64,000 bases of DNA from Larimichthys crocea (lineage: Eukaryota; Chordata; Actinopteri; Sciaenidae). The stretch covers positions 23,420,801-23,484,800 of the forward strand of contig NC_040021.1 in the NCBI RefSeq assembly GCF_000972845.2, in the 5' to 3' direction. The notes beneath the pieces were generated by a model that made no database searches, had not been told where the DNA came from, and saw only the letters and a list, made by a program, of their open reading frames with translations. Shown one piece after another: positions 24,121 to 35,330 of the stretch (positions within the stretch are counted from its first letter, which is position 1; every line of letters starts with the position of its first letter). The translations under genes were made by a program, and so were the position numbers.

Positions 24121-24747
24121 CTACAGTAACTGCTGCTCGATGAACTTGACCGCCTCTGCTGCAACATCAAATTTTTTGTTCCTCCCATTCCACGAATTGA
24201 AGCTGCGAAAAGCAAGTCGAAACCTCACGTTCCTGTCATGGAGGAGCTGCCTCGCTGTTGTAAAAGTTTTCCTCCTCTCAGCCAACTCCTTAGTCATGTC
24301 TGGAAACAGGGAGATGTTGCATCCATTCCACACCGCACCTCCGTTCTCCCTCGCAGCTTTTAATGCTTTATCTCTCGCGGTGTGAACGTAGGAATCTGAT
24401 CATTACCAGTCTCGGAGGTTGTCCGTCATCTGGACGTGAACCGGGAGAGCGGTGTGCTCTTTCGATTTCGAATTCGTTGTCAATGTCCATGTTCAGGCCC
24501 TCTGACAATATCTTTTCAACGCATGCAATCAGGTTATTGCCTTCAATGCCTCCTTCAAACCCAACAGTCTAACATTATTACGGCGGCTTCTATTTTCCAG
24601 ATCTTCCACACGGTTCCACAGAGTATCTATGCGCTTGCTTTGCAGCTCGCGGCCATTCTGCAATTGCTGGGTAGAGTCCTCCAAATCGGAGATTCGTCCT
24701 TCCGCCCTGTTAGCCGTTCCTGTATTGCTTTCACCGCATTTTTTCAA
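24121..24747 (-). pseudogene. L1 ORF1 (nucleic-acid-binding chaperone), broken
   Basis: The 24747-24529 stretch has a leucine-heptad coiled coil (ISDLEDSTQQLQNGRELQSK) followed by RRNNVRLLGL, the start of the RNA-recognition domain of L1 ORF1p. The 24333-24121 stretch has the C-terminal domain, with SLFPDMTKELAERRKTF and the downstream RNVRFRLAFRS motif. The two parts are in different frames and joined by degraded sequence. In active L1 elements this protein coats the RNA as trimers; this copy cannot make it. Confidence 0.85.
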
Positions 24748-25127
24748 TCTTCATTTGTCCCCTAATCGTTGAAACATCAGTCGCCACTGTTGTGGAGTGT
24801 TGAGCTCATTTTACTTATTTCAGCAAGGATGCTTTCCAGATAGCACCGTGTGTACAGTCCTTTTTTGGGCTAGCATCCTCAGGTGGGGAGCAGCAGCCCC
24901 CCTTCCTCGTGAAGGCTTAAATAACTCGAAGTTGTAGACATATTCTTTCGCATGTACTGTTCCGTTACAAAAAAAAGACTGATAATGAGATACTTATGAA
25001 ACAAATATTCAGAAAAGTTTGGAGAAATTACGGATTATTTAGGATTTCAGTCCATGAGGTTTAGGACAACTTGAACTAAGCAGCCATCTTTCTCGTCGAT
25101 CCCACGTGACTCCTTAAGTCTATTCTT

Positions 25128-28100
25128 AAAGGTGTTGACCGTGTCTGCCTCCCGAACCCAGAAAGGTAGTTTGTTCCACAGAAGAGGAGCCTGATAGCTG
25201 AAAGCTCTGGCTCCCAATCTACTTTTGGAAACTATAGGAACCACAAGGAACCCAGCGTCCTGAGAGCGCAGTGTTCTAGAGGGGTAGTAAGGTATTATGA
25301 GCTCTTTTAGATACGATGGTGCCTGACCATGGAGAGCTTTGTAAGTAAGGAGAAGAATTTTAAATTCTATTCTAGATTTAATAGGCAGCCAATGCAAGGA
25401 AGCCAAATGGGAGAGAATGTGATCTCTGATCTGGTTCCTGTCAGAACACGTGCAGCAGCATTCTGAATTAACTGCAAAGTCCTAAGAGACTTATTAGAGC
25501 AGCCTGATAACAAAGAGTTACAATAGTCCAGCCTTGAAGTAACAAATGCGTGGACTAGTTTTTCTGCATCCGCCTGAGAGACAATGCGTCTGATTTTAGC
25601 GATGTTACGTAAGTGGAAGAATGCAGTCCTCGAAATTTGTTTTATGTGGACGTTAAAGGACAAATCCGGATCAAAAACAACTCCAAGATTCTTTACAGTG
25701 GAGCGGGAGGCCAGGGTGATCCCATCTAAAGTAACTAAGTCTCTAGAAAGAGAGTTTTCTGAGGTGTTTGGGTCCAATACAAGAACTTCAGTTTTGTCTG
25801 AATTTAACATCAAAAATTGTAGGTCATCCAACTTTTTATATCCTTAAGGCATGCTTGGAGTTAGTTAACTGATTGGTTGCATCAGGCTTGATCGATAAAT
25901 ATAATTGGGTGTCGTCAGCATAACAATGAAAATTGATAGAGTGATTCCTAATAATGTTCCCTAAAGGAAGCATATATAAACTAAATAGAAGTGGTCCAAG
26001 TACAGAACCTTGTGGGACCCATGACAAATTTGGTCTGCATGGAGGATTCATCATTGACGGAACAAACTGAGATCGATCTAAAAAGTACGATTTAAACCAG
26101 CTAGGGCGGTTCCTTTGATGCCAATTTGATGTTCCAGTCTCTGTAAAAGAATTTGATGGTCAATGGTGTCAAATGCAGCACTAGAATCTACAGGACAAGT
26201 ACAGAGATGAGTCCTTGTTCTGATGCCATTAGGAGGTCATTTGTAACTTTGACTAATGCGGTCTCTGTGCTATGATGCACTCTAAATCCTGACTGGAAAC
26301 CTCAAATAGACTATTGTTATGGAGAAAGTCACACAGCTGATTAGCTACAGTTTTCTCAAGTATCAGACAGAAAGGGAAGGTTTGATATCGGTCTGTAGTT
26401 GGCTAAGACCTCTGGGTCTAGAGTGGGCTTTTTAAGAAGAGGTTTAATTACAGCTACCTTAAAGGACTGTGCACATATCCTGATAATAAAGCAGATTAAC
26501 ATATCCAATAACGAATTACTAGCTACAGGTAAAACATCCTTGAGCAGCCTGGTTGGGATGGAGTCTAAGAGACAGGTTGACGGCTTAGCTGCAGAAATTA
26601 TTAAAGTTATTTGATGAAGGTCGATGGGAGAAAAACAGTCTAAATATAACAGGTTTTACAGCTGTTTCCAAACTTGCTGTATCAAATGCAGATCAATGCC
26701 TGTTGAGGCAAGAGGTGATGGATTTGTCTCTAATAGTTTAAATCTTATTATTAAAGAAGCTCATGCTGAACTTGCTACTTAGACCTAAAGGAATAGATGG
26801 TTCAGTAGAAGCTGTGATTCTCTGTTAGCCTGGCTACAGTGCTGAAGAAAAACCTGGGGTTGTTCTTATTCTCCTCAATTAAAGAAGAGTATAGGCTGCT
26901 CTGGCATTACGGAGAGCCTTCCTGTATGTTTTGAGATTATCTTGCCAGACTAGATGAGATTCTTCCAGTTTATGTGCACGCATTTGCGTTCAGATTTCGT
27001 ACCTCTTGCTTTAATTTACGATCGGCTGGGCTAATACCATGGTGCCAGCCTTCTTTGTTTAATTATCTTCTTTTTCAGAGGTGCAATAGAGTCTAGAGTT
27101 GTCCGTAATGAGCCTGTAATACTATCAACAAGATGGTCTATTTGTGGGTGGCTAAAGGAGGTAGACAAGTCCTCTGTTACAGTTAGACATGGCATTGAAT
27201 TCAATGCTGAAGGAATCACTTCCTTAAATTTGGCTACAGCACTATCAGATAAACATCTGCTGTAGAAGCTTCTACACAAAGGCTTATAGTCCGGTAGTAT
27301 GAACTCAAAGGTTATTAAAAAATGGTCAGACAGAAGAGGATTATGTGGAAAGACTATTATATTATCAATTTCAATGCCATATGAAAGAACAAGATCAAGA
27401 GTGTGGTTCAGACAATGAGTCGGTTTATTTACACTTTGACAAAAGCCAATTGAGTCTAATAGAAAGATAAAAGCAGTACTAAGACTATCATTGTGGTTGT
27501 CCACATGAATGTTAAAATCACCTACAATAATTACTTTATCTGTTTTAAGGATCAAGCCTGATGCAAATTCTGCAAATTCAGATAAAAATTCAGAATAAGG
27601 ACCTGGAGCTCGATATACTGTAACAAATAAAATTGGCTGCAAAGTTTTCCAGGTTGGGTGAGTGAGGCTAAGAACAAGGCTTTCAAATGAATTATAATTT
27701 AGTTTAGGTTTAGGATTTATTAATAGACTTGAGTCAAATATGGCTCCAACTCCACCACCTTGACCAGTACTTCGAGGAATATGAGTATTACAATGACTGG
27801 GAGGAGTGGATTCATTTAAGCTAACATATTCATCCTCCTGCAGCCAGGTTTCAGTGAGACAGAACAAGTCAATATCATAGTCAGATATTAATTCATTGAC
27901 TAGGACAGCTTTAGATGACAAAGACCTGATATTCAATAGTCCACATTTAATTCTCTTATTTTGGACTGTTGGAGATGTTGATTTAATTTTTATTAAGTTT
28001 TTATGATGAACTCCTCTTCTGTTTGTTTTATCTTTAAATAACGTAGGTGGACGGGGGACAGACACAGTCTCTATACTAAAGGACTGGGTGGGCAACTGCT

Positions 28101-28218
28101 CTAATGGAGGCGCGTGTAAGACTGCAGCTCTGCTTCCTGGTCTCAGCTCTGGGTTGTCGACATGGTTTTGGTCAGCTAATAAACTTGGCCATATTTCTAG
28201 ATATGAGAGCTGCTCCAT
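25128..28218 (-). pseudogene. L2-type LINE ORF2 (APE endonuclease and reverse transcriptase), broken
   Basis: A 395-codon open stretch (28218-27031) begins at an ATG and holds the APE endonuclease: LNIRSL, LTETWL with the catalytic Glu, VGDFNIHV with the catalytic Asp, and the C-terminal SDHFLI. It ends at RRLAPWY before a stop. The reverse transcriptase follows in broken frames: [15 protein letters not shown] then [11 protein letters not shown] (YADD at 25911-25922), then NSDKTEVLVLDP, NLGVVFDPDLSF and SRLDYCNSLLSGC, then the HWLPIKSRIEFKILLLTYKA block. The last codons lie beyond the L1 at 19813. The reading frame overlaps the end of ORF1 by about 46 bp. The sequence is relatively well kept, which suggests a moderately recent insertion. 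Confidence 0.92.
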
Positions 28219-29019
28219 CCAAAGTGGGATGGATGCCGTCTCTCCTAATCAGACCAGGTTTTCCCCAGAAAGGTGTCCAATTGTCTATGAAGCCCACATC
28301 GTTTGCTGGACACCACCTCGACAACCAGCGGTGAAATGACGACATGCGGCTAAACATGTCATCACTGGTCACATTGGGGAGGGGCCCAGAGAAAACTACG
28401 GAGTCCGACATCGTTTTGCGTATTCACACACCGATGAAACATTAATTTTAGTGACCTCCGATTGTACAATAACAATAACAATCTTACTGTATTTACGCTT
28501 ATCCTTAGCCAGCAGTTTCAAAAAAGACTCGATGTCGCCCGCTCTGGCCCCCGGGATGCATTTAACTATGGCCCCCGGTGTCGCTAACTTCACGTTTCTG
28601 ACTATGGAGCTGCCAATGACCAGAGTTGGCCTCTCAGCGGGTGTGTCGCTGAGCGGGGAAAATCTGTTTGAAACGTGGAGCGGTTGGTGTACCGTGGGCT
28701 TCAGTTTGGGGCTATGCCTCCTTCAAACAGTCACCCAGCCTCCCGGCTGCTCGGGAACTACCGGGGGACGACTAACTGAAGCTACCTGTGGCTGTACCGC
28801 ACCGGCTACAGGGGACTGGCTAACTATCTGAGCTACTGACTGTTCGGTGGTGCGGTACCGTGCCTCTAACTCACTGACCCTCGCCTCCAAAGCTACAAAT
28901 AAACTACATTTATTACAAGTACCGTTATCACTAAAGGAGGACGAGGAGTAACTGAACATGTGGCACACAGGACAGGAGAGAGCAGGAGAGGAGAGAGCAG
29001 GAGAGGAGAGAGACGCCAT
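28172..29019 (-). pseudogene. L2-type LINE ORF1 with SGNH-esterase domain, broken
   Basis: The start at 29019 is followed by a short duplicated SSPAL repeat, a CPVC...CNKC cysteine pair set and a coiled coil (LFVALEARVSELEARYR). An in-frame TGA interrupts it near 28723 and the same frame then resumes. Next comes [12 protein letters not shown], the SGNH block I with its nucleophile Ser, and [12 protein letters not shown] frameshift near 28400 leads to the last part, which holds [15 protein letters not shown]; the DGIHP motif supplies the catalytic Asp and His (block V). The GxND block III expected between IVI and SEVTK is absent, so a small deletion is likely. ORF1 proteins with esterase domains are known for CR1/L2 LINEs of vertebrates; this one is inactive. 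Confidence 0.85.
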
Positions 29020-29290
29020 TGCTATAGCTAGGCTAGTTAGTGTGGCTAACAGAAACTGGAGAAACTATCAGATTGTAGTTACTAGAGTTCAGAGAGCTGT
29101 TTGTGCACAGACAGAACAAGTCAAAGAGTAGTGCAGAGATAAGTAGATAGTCGCTGATGTGAGAAATATACGGAAATCTGTTCAGGTGAGCAGAGCAGAG
29201 AGCACCGTGGCAACAACACCGATACCGGAAGTGACACAATACGTTACCGCAAAGCACGAAGAGGAGCCAACGTGTACGATCTGTTGGAAA

Positions 29291-29719
29291 GGCGCTTCAG
29301 GTTCCTGTTCCTGTCAGTCTTATACACTTACTATTAATATGCATTTAAATCCTACCTGAACTCAGGGACCTTGGTCGTTATCCAATGTGCTTCGTTTGTA
29401 ATCCAGCCTTGAGGTGAAGAAAGGTATACTACATGTTAAGGAATAATGACTACAATCATTTAAAATGAATACTGGGTACAGTGCTTATTCATTTTTTGTG
29501 TGTGTCAGTGAGAATTACTGGCAGTATCCCAATGGCACATTCATCACAAATTGCAAAATCTTTAAATGGTTTTCTTTGAGAGTGACATGTTCAGATTGAC
29601 ATCAGTCTGAAGCCTGTTGTATAGAGCTGGAGTCAGGACGTGGTTAGCCTAGTTTAGCATAAGGGTTGGAAGCAGAGGAAAACATCTAAATGTCAAACCA
29701 ATTTTCTCAATCTGTGTCT
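29291..29719. other. Anonymous sequence beyond the LINE 5' end
   Basis: No gene was recognised. A short GGTTAGCCTAGTTTAGCATAA...GGAAGCAGAGGAAAAC phrase at about 29641-29685 resembles the repeat at 59345-59440. Confidence 0.4.
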
Positions 29720-29860
29720 TCCCACATAGCAACATTGATTCAATGTTGAAATTTCATCAGAATCATCATTCTGGTTGAGGTTGAATAATTAGTGATAAAG
29801 GCAACATTACATCAACATTGAATCAGCATTGAATTAATGTTGATTCAGTGCAGCAGTTAT
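29720..29860. repeat. Palindrome-rich dispersed repeat (CAACATTGATTCAATGTTG)
   Basis: The 19-mer CAACATTGATTCAATGTTG is nearly self-complementary. Variants recur in both orientations as CAACATTACATCAACATTG, AATCAGCATTGAATTAATG and TTGATTCAGTGC. This resembles a palindromic MITE family found in fish. The ends are not defined. Confidence 0.5.
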
Positions 29861-31539
29861 GAACATCTGTTACGTTCGAGTCCACGGCAAACAAATTCAC
29901 TGAATGCTGATGAAGCCTGTCACCATCAGCTAAATCTCTGTATTTCTTAGTACACTCAAGTTTTATCTCTGGCGACATTCATGCACAGGTGTGTTGTGTT
30001 CACACATCACATCAACCATCAATGATTGGTTTGCCAGATCATACCACACCCACACAGTCCTGATGAAACAGGACATTCCATTTGCTTTGCGAATGGAGGC
30101 ACAAAGGATACCATACAGGTATGTAAAAATGCAATTTGGTCTATTGAATTTGAAATTATAATGCGATTATGGAATTTTATTTTCAAGTTTACATTATCAC
30201 TTTAATATAGTCCTCTATAGGAGTCCAGATCAGAAGAGATCACATTAAGTATGGACTAATGTTGTTTCCTGAGCTTGGTTTGTTGCTCATTTTGTTATGA
30301 AAAATGAAAATGTTACAGAGACTTGCTTATCTTTTGAAGGTCTCATCAAAAAAAGAGGCATGGTTGAGCACCAGGGATTCAAATTTTCCTCAAACTAATG
30401 TTGCAATTGACTCAATTTTTAGCCGCTCTTGACCTGTGTCTGTTTCCTGACTGAAATGCTCTGAAAGTCACGGTCACATGACCTCACATTAAGATCAGTC
30501 TTTTGTGTTTTTCTTACTCATCAACCTCTTACTCAGGTCCTGTAAGGTCCTTTCCAGTCTAATGATCATTTAGCACAGACCTAAGACCTGAACTTGAGGT
30601 GACCAAGAAAATGTAGACCTAAGACCTGGACTGGGTCAGATTACAATGAACTCATCTTATATAGCTGTCACTGAAAATCCAACATATTTACTGTGCAGCA
30701 TTGATTTTTTAAAATGCCTTAAGCCACTTGAAGATGTGATCTAAACATTCATGAGATAAAATGTGGTGTGTAGTCGTCCTCAACTCTCCTATGCACCACA
30801 GGACTGGAGCTGCAATCAATCCTTGGCCAAATGACAACAGAGGGGCAGACAGCCCAGGAGGGGAGACATTAAAACCAGATGTGAGGGGTTTAGATCCAGA
30901 ACTAACCTCTTCTCTCAGACTTTGTTGTTCCCAACCACAGATGACAAGAGATACTACAGAGAGAGGAGGAGAGAAGGTGCAGAGATCCACTTTGCCTACT
31001 GTCTCTTTCTGTTTCTGGCTCCATTTGCAATTCAAATGGAAATGACAGATGGCAGTAAAACATCCTGTGCTGCTAAAATGTTTTTATGATCACTTGAAAT
31101 GGAATTATTTTCCTGATGAAAATGCAATAAGTAGCAATGGGAATGCATTTGTTGAGTCAGTATAATGATTCATAGCTGGACCACTTATTATAAAACTCAC
31201 AGTAGCGAAATGTCTGTCCTTCCCACACAAGAATTATTATACATTCTGTCTTCAGCAGAAAAGACGGCACAGCTCAGATATAACAGACCAATGTGTGACC
31301 TCTTGTGGTTGTGTAGCTAAGGTGGAAATTAGAGTTGGGGTTTAATAGCATTGTGTTGAATATGGAACTCCAGTTGTCTACAGGGCTTCAAGTTTTGGTG
31401 ACCCACCTCTGTTAAAAGTGAGACACCTTCATGTAACAGAAAACCTGAATTAAGCTCACAGATAACGTACTGTCAGGCACCAGAATGATGCTGATGATGC
31501 AAGATCAGCACTATGCAGCCACATGAGGAAATAAAATGA
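29861..31539. other. Anonymous non-coding sequence
   Basis: No exon was recognised. The two opposite-strand frames at 30709-31045 are mutual shadows without a domain. Confidence 0.45.
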
Positions 31540-31985
31540 ATTCAGACAAATTTTAATGATTAAAAATATCCTCAAGTTTCTGAAATTTGCTGTCAAAATC
31601 AAAGCTCCAGGACTGTGGGGGCGTGTCTAGTGAATGTGCTGAAGCCACGCCCACTCGTGGAAGCAGTCAAGCAGCCATTTTGAAGTGACTGAAACGTGTC
31701 AGATGAGTTCAGAAAATGACATGACGAACTTTGAAACACTCTGAGCGAGATGAATTCATCTCTATCTCTCTGCTAGGGGTGCAGGGGTATGCTCAGGGTG
31801 ACCTCAGTGTGTCATCGAGCCACCCTTTAAGGACCGCCCACAAAATCCTGGACTGAAAACTGGTGAAAAACTGTTTGAACCTCTGACTCCGCATTTCACT
31901 AATATATTGTTCAAAGTCAACACATTTTCAGCAACTATTTCCCAACATATTATTAGTATTCTGAAAGAATTTCCTTCACACAGAT
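31540..31985. repeat. Dispersed repeat family R1, copy 1
   Basis: The core (31602-31882) runs from CTCCAGGACTGTGGGGGCGTG to GGTGAAAAACTGTTTGAACC. It is nearly identical to 55520-55800; the last ~126 bases differ at one position. Weaker similarity extends on both sides (GACAAATTTTAATGATTAAAAATAT upstream, CAGCAACTATTTCCCAACATAT downstream). No protein domain or terminal repeats were seen. Confidence 0.85.
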
Positions 31986-33105
31986 TTTAAGTAAGCCAGG
32001 TGACAACCATATTTGTGGTACGAGTTCTTCAGGATTGCCAGCGTTAGGCTCAGTGAAGCAAATATCTCAAAGAGAGTGAAATCCTGTTCATAATAGCTTC
32101 ATTGCATTATATTTGTAGGTAAATGAATGAGAATTAAGTTCATTAAGATGTTTATTTATGCCATATGCTACATTTCTTTTATTTGTGTTTGTAAAACAGT
32201 CAGATATGAATGTCATATTTAGAGGACATGTTTGTTAGTTTGTTCGTTTGCCAAGGTAACACTTATATAAGACACTATGTGTTCTATTTTCAGAGATTTT
32301 CACCTTCTTGCACCAAACTGTTAGTATTCTGACACTCATGACATTCGACTTTATCTGAACATTCATATTTTTCTGACTCATTGTATCTTAAATCATACTG
32401 AGGAGCTCTGTTTTTATATTCATATCTGTGTATCGTGTGTTTCTTTTCCCCACACACTCTTCATTTCTTTGAGCTTCCTTCACAGTCAGGATTGAATGTT
32501 ACTCTGATCATTCTCTCCTCTGCCTCCACATGGAGAACATTTCTGTGTTTCCTTGAGCCTGCCTCAGGGACGTGCTTTTGTCTTCTTTAGCCTGATGAAG
32601 CACTTTAAATTATCATCAGTCTCTGTTCTTTTGGTAAACAGACAAAAGCTGCTGAGTTTTGCATCAACAGCTCGCGTTGGCATTCAAGTTCATTCCATTC
32701 ATTCTAATCTCAAAGAGTGAATAGAGTTAATTGACACGGAGGTAAAGACAAAGAGGTTTTTGTTGAGAAAAATAATACTGTTTAAATAAGCACATTTTGA
32801 AACCATGTTAAGAACCTCAATCATTACTCCTTTAATGTCAATTGATCAGACAACAAAAACAGTCTTTGTTTAAGCAGAAGTGCTGTCATTGAATACCTTC
32901 AATCAATGGAAAAAGAAAAAAGCCTTTATGACTGATTATTCCAGATAATTGTCATGTTCAGGGTTAATGGATAAAAACAAAGGGTCATCTATCTATCTAT
33001 CGATCTAAAATTATGTGATGTAAGCTCACTGTTCTAATCACATTGCGACCATGGTTGGATGGTCGGAGCCTAAACCTCTGTATGAAGTGATCTGTGGTTA
33101 GAAAG
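31986..33105. other. Anonymous non-coding sequence
   Basis: AT-rich sequence with a short (CTAT)n run near 32986-33000. No gene was recognised. Confidence 0.45.
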
Positions 33106-33335
33106 ACAACCAAATGACAACAAAGAGAGTTTGAGGGAAAATCACCATAAAGACACACTAAATGACCATAAAGATCTGCAAAACATGAAGAGATGTAAAA
33201 CAACCTGAAGTCGATGCAAAATGACCATGAAGGGACACCAAATGATCCTGCAGAGGTAGAGAAAAAGGACAAAGAGCTGCTGGTTGACCACAAAAAGACA
33301 CACAGAGGGAAAATGACAACAAAAAGCATCAAAAT
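33106..33335. repeat. Degenerate ~21-bp tandem repeat
   Basis: Units resembling AAAATGACCATAAAGACACAC recur about ten times with substitutions (AAATGACCATAAAGATCTGC, AAAATGACCATGAAGGGACACC, AAATGACAACAAAAAGCATC). An open frame on the minus strand follows the repeat and encodes only a repetitive Phe/Ser/Leu-rich string. Confidence 0.65.
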
Positions 33336-35330
33336 AGGACTCAAGACTTTGTTCAAAAAGAAAGAAAAGGTTCGTTGAACCTCACAACACAATTCTGCTG
33401 ATGATGGTCATCCCCCCTTCGATAAGAAGATACTTGACCTGACTATCGAGGTCTGAATGGATTTGCTGAACTCATGCTTAATTAGAGCTGAAACTGGGAG
33501 GTGATGCATCAGGGTTATAAATAGAGTGACACTGCTGTAGCTGTAGTCATGGCATGTTTTCTCTTATTGTACGGAACAGAACATGTTCAAGGCTGTACTC
33601 TGAAAGACTAATGCATTCACACACCATTAGCATGGTTGAGCACTGGAAATAATGGCATTTGCAGTGTTTGCAGCACACTTTAAGACCATGATGTACAAAT
33701 TATTTATGCTGTGTTCATTTTTTGCTCCTGGCTTTTGATGATGAAGGCACGGCTCATCTCAAACTGTGTGTAGCACATGTAACAACCACAGAAAACAGTG
33801 AAACCACAGTAATCATCAGGCTTCCTGCACAAGTGCTCCAAGATTCTGTTCAGAGGACTGTGTCAAATTGTAAGAACACTGATCAGATCAAGTATGCATC
33901 CATTCTGATGAGGTGATCACCTGAAACAAATCTTATTTAACAAAGAAAAGTATAAAAAAAACAGTCATCATCTGTGACCATCACTGTCCTCTGGATGACC
34001 AAACAGTTCTCATTGTACCTAAATAGTTACTGAAATCAAAGAATAACTATAGAAAGAGTTGAAAAGAAAAGTTCTGAATGAGGAAGAGATGGTTCACTTC
34101 TGTTTTTTGCTGGTAGAGGGATACAGTGAGTGTCAGGTCGCTTCCTTATACTGAGGTTCATAAGAACAAGGTGAAGCAGCAGACATCGAGGACAACAAAG
34201 CTACAGACCAGCAGAGGATGAAAACACTCTCCACTGTGTGAGATGACCAGCAGCTCATTCGAATATCACAGTCTGTAATGATTCTCCTAGCCTCCTAGAT
34301 TCTTGTCCCATCTGGTATACATTTATCCAAAGTGACTTACAAAAAGAGAAGAAGAAGATATAAATATCTTTTAAGCAGGGTAGAGTACCATCTATTGTAG
34401 CCGAACAAACCACTTTTTTGCATGGGTTTTACAGTCCTGATCAGTGCTGTTGTCTTGTTGAGAAGCCTCTTCAGGTCCACACCATTCAGTCACTAGCAGT
34501 CTTCTTCAAGCTCAAAGCTGTAAGCTGGCCTGTGGCCTCCCCCAGTTTGCACTTGGACGGATTGGTTTCTTATCCGTGTATTTCTCCTCCTTTGCCTTGT
34601 TCATTGTATTGCCTTACTCTTCCCATGCTCAAAACCTTTTTCTTAAAGCCATCTGTTGTTTTCTAAGGTCTGTCACAAAGGATATAACTGAGCCTGAGTT
34701 GCAGTCTTTAGTCAGTTTCATGGACTTCACTTGCACAGACTTTCACTGGACTCAGTGACCTGATTTTTGCACAGCTGAGACCCTTCTTTTAAGCCAAGGA
34801 TAAGAGCTTTGTTTGCTATGAAAAGAGCTTTTGTCCAAATGTCCCCAGTCTCCTCATTTGTGTCCTCTTCATCTTCATCTCCTCCTCTCTTCTTGATTAC
34901 AGGTCCTCGTCATCATCCATTTCTTGTCTTTTCTTGTGCTGGTTATGTCTTTACTAGTAGCGTCACTGCTACTAGTAATGCTTTTTCCACCTGCTGTGCC
35001 ACTGTTATCACCACTCTGTTGATCCACCAAAATGACTTTGGCCTGTTTAGGATCAGACTGATGTACTCGATCAAAAAAAAACTCACATGTTTCAGGCACC
35101 ACTGTGATACCTGATCCTCTGAAATGACAGAACAGATAGTATTTAATATTATATCAAATGTATCTGTAATGTATACAGATTTGGATCAAATCAAATAGGT
35201 AGTGGTCCCAATATAGAGGTCTTGGATCTACCTTAGAACTCCCTGTGTACTTCTTCTTTTAACATGTTGAACTGCAGTTGTGGGGGAGGGGCAGCCATCT
35301 TTAACATCCTACTACATTTATTAATTCATC
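33336..35330. other. Anonymous non-coding sequence
   Basis: Open frames at 34418-35114 have no recognisable domain and no splice context. No gene is called. Confidence 0.45.

Larger units (their letters stand above)
19813..25112 (-). mobile_element. L1-clade LINE (5.3 kb) inserted into the L2-type element
   Basis: It is bounded by a 15-bp target duplication, CTTAAGTCTATTCTT (19798-19812 and 25113-25127). A poly-T run of the + strand at the left end (through 19823) is the element's poly-A tail. The uninterrupted counterpart in the second L2 copy (near 56172-56205) has just one copy of this 15-mer, which confirms both ends. The target reads TT/AAGA on the element's strand, close to the L1 endonuclease preference. 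The 5' end carries CACGTG (25103-25108). ORF1 and ORF2 are both present but riddled with frameshifts and stops. Length and layout are full for a fish L1. Confidence 0.93.
19025..29290 (-). mobile_element. L2-type LINE, near full length, split by an L1 insertion
   Basis: Reading right to left, the element has a 5' region near 29290, ORF1 (29019-28172), ORF2 with an APE endonuclease then a reverse transcriptase (28218 to about 25128), a 3' UTR (to 19025) and a tail of repeated TTGAT/ATTTG units. Removing the L1 at 19813-25112 leaves about 5 kb, a normal full length. The HWLPI...FKILLLTYKALHG block near the end of ORF2 and the SGNH-type ORF1 point to the L2/CR1 group. The exact 5' end is not defined, and I found no convincing target duplication, which is normal for this group. 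Both ORFs are broken. Confidence 0.9.

Noticed and set aside
32997..33392. 131-codon minus-strand frame rich in Phe, Ser and Leu
   Set aside because: It runs through the degenerate 21-bp tandem repeat, which explains the repetitive translation.
34809..35114. 101-codon Ser/Thr-rich frame
   Set aside because: It overlaps an opposite-strand frame, has no domain, and is explained by TCC/CTT-rich composition.
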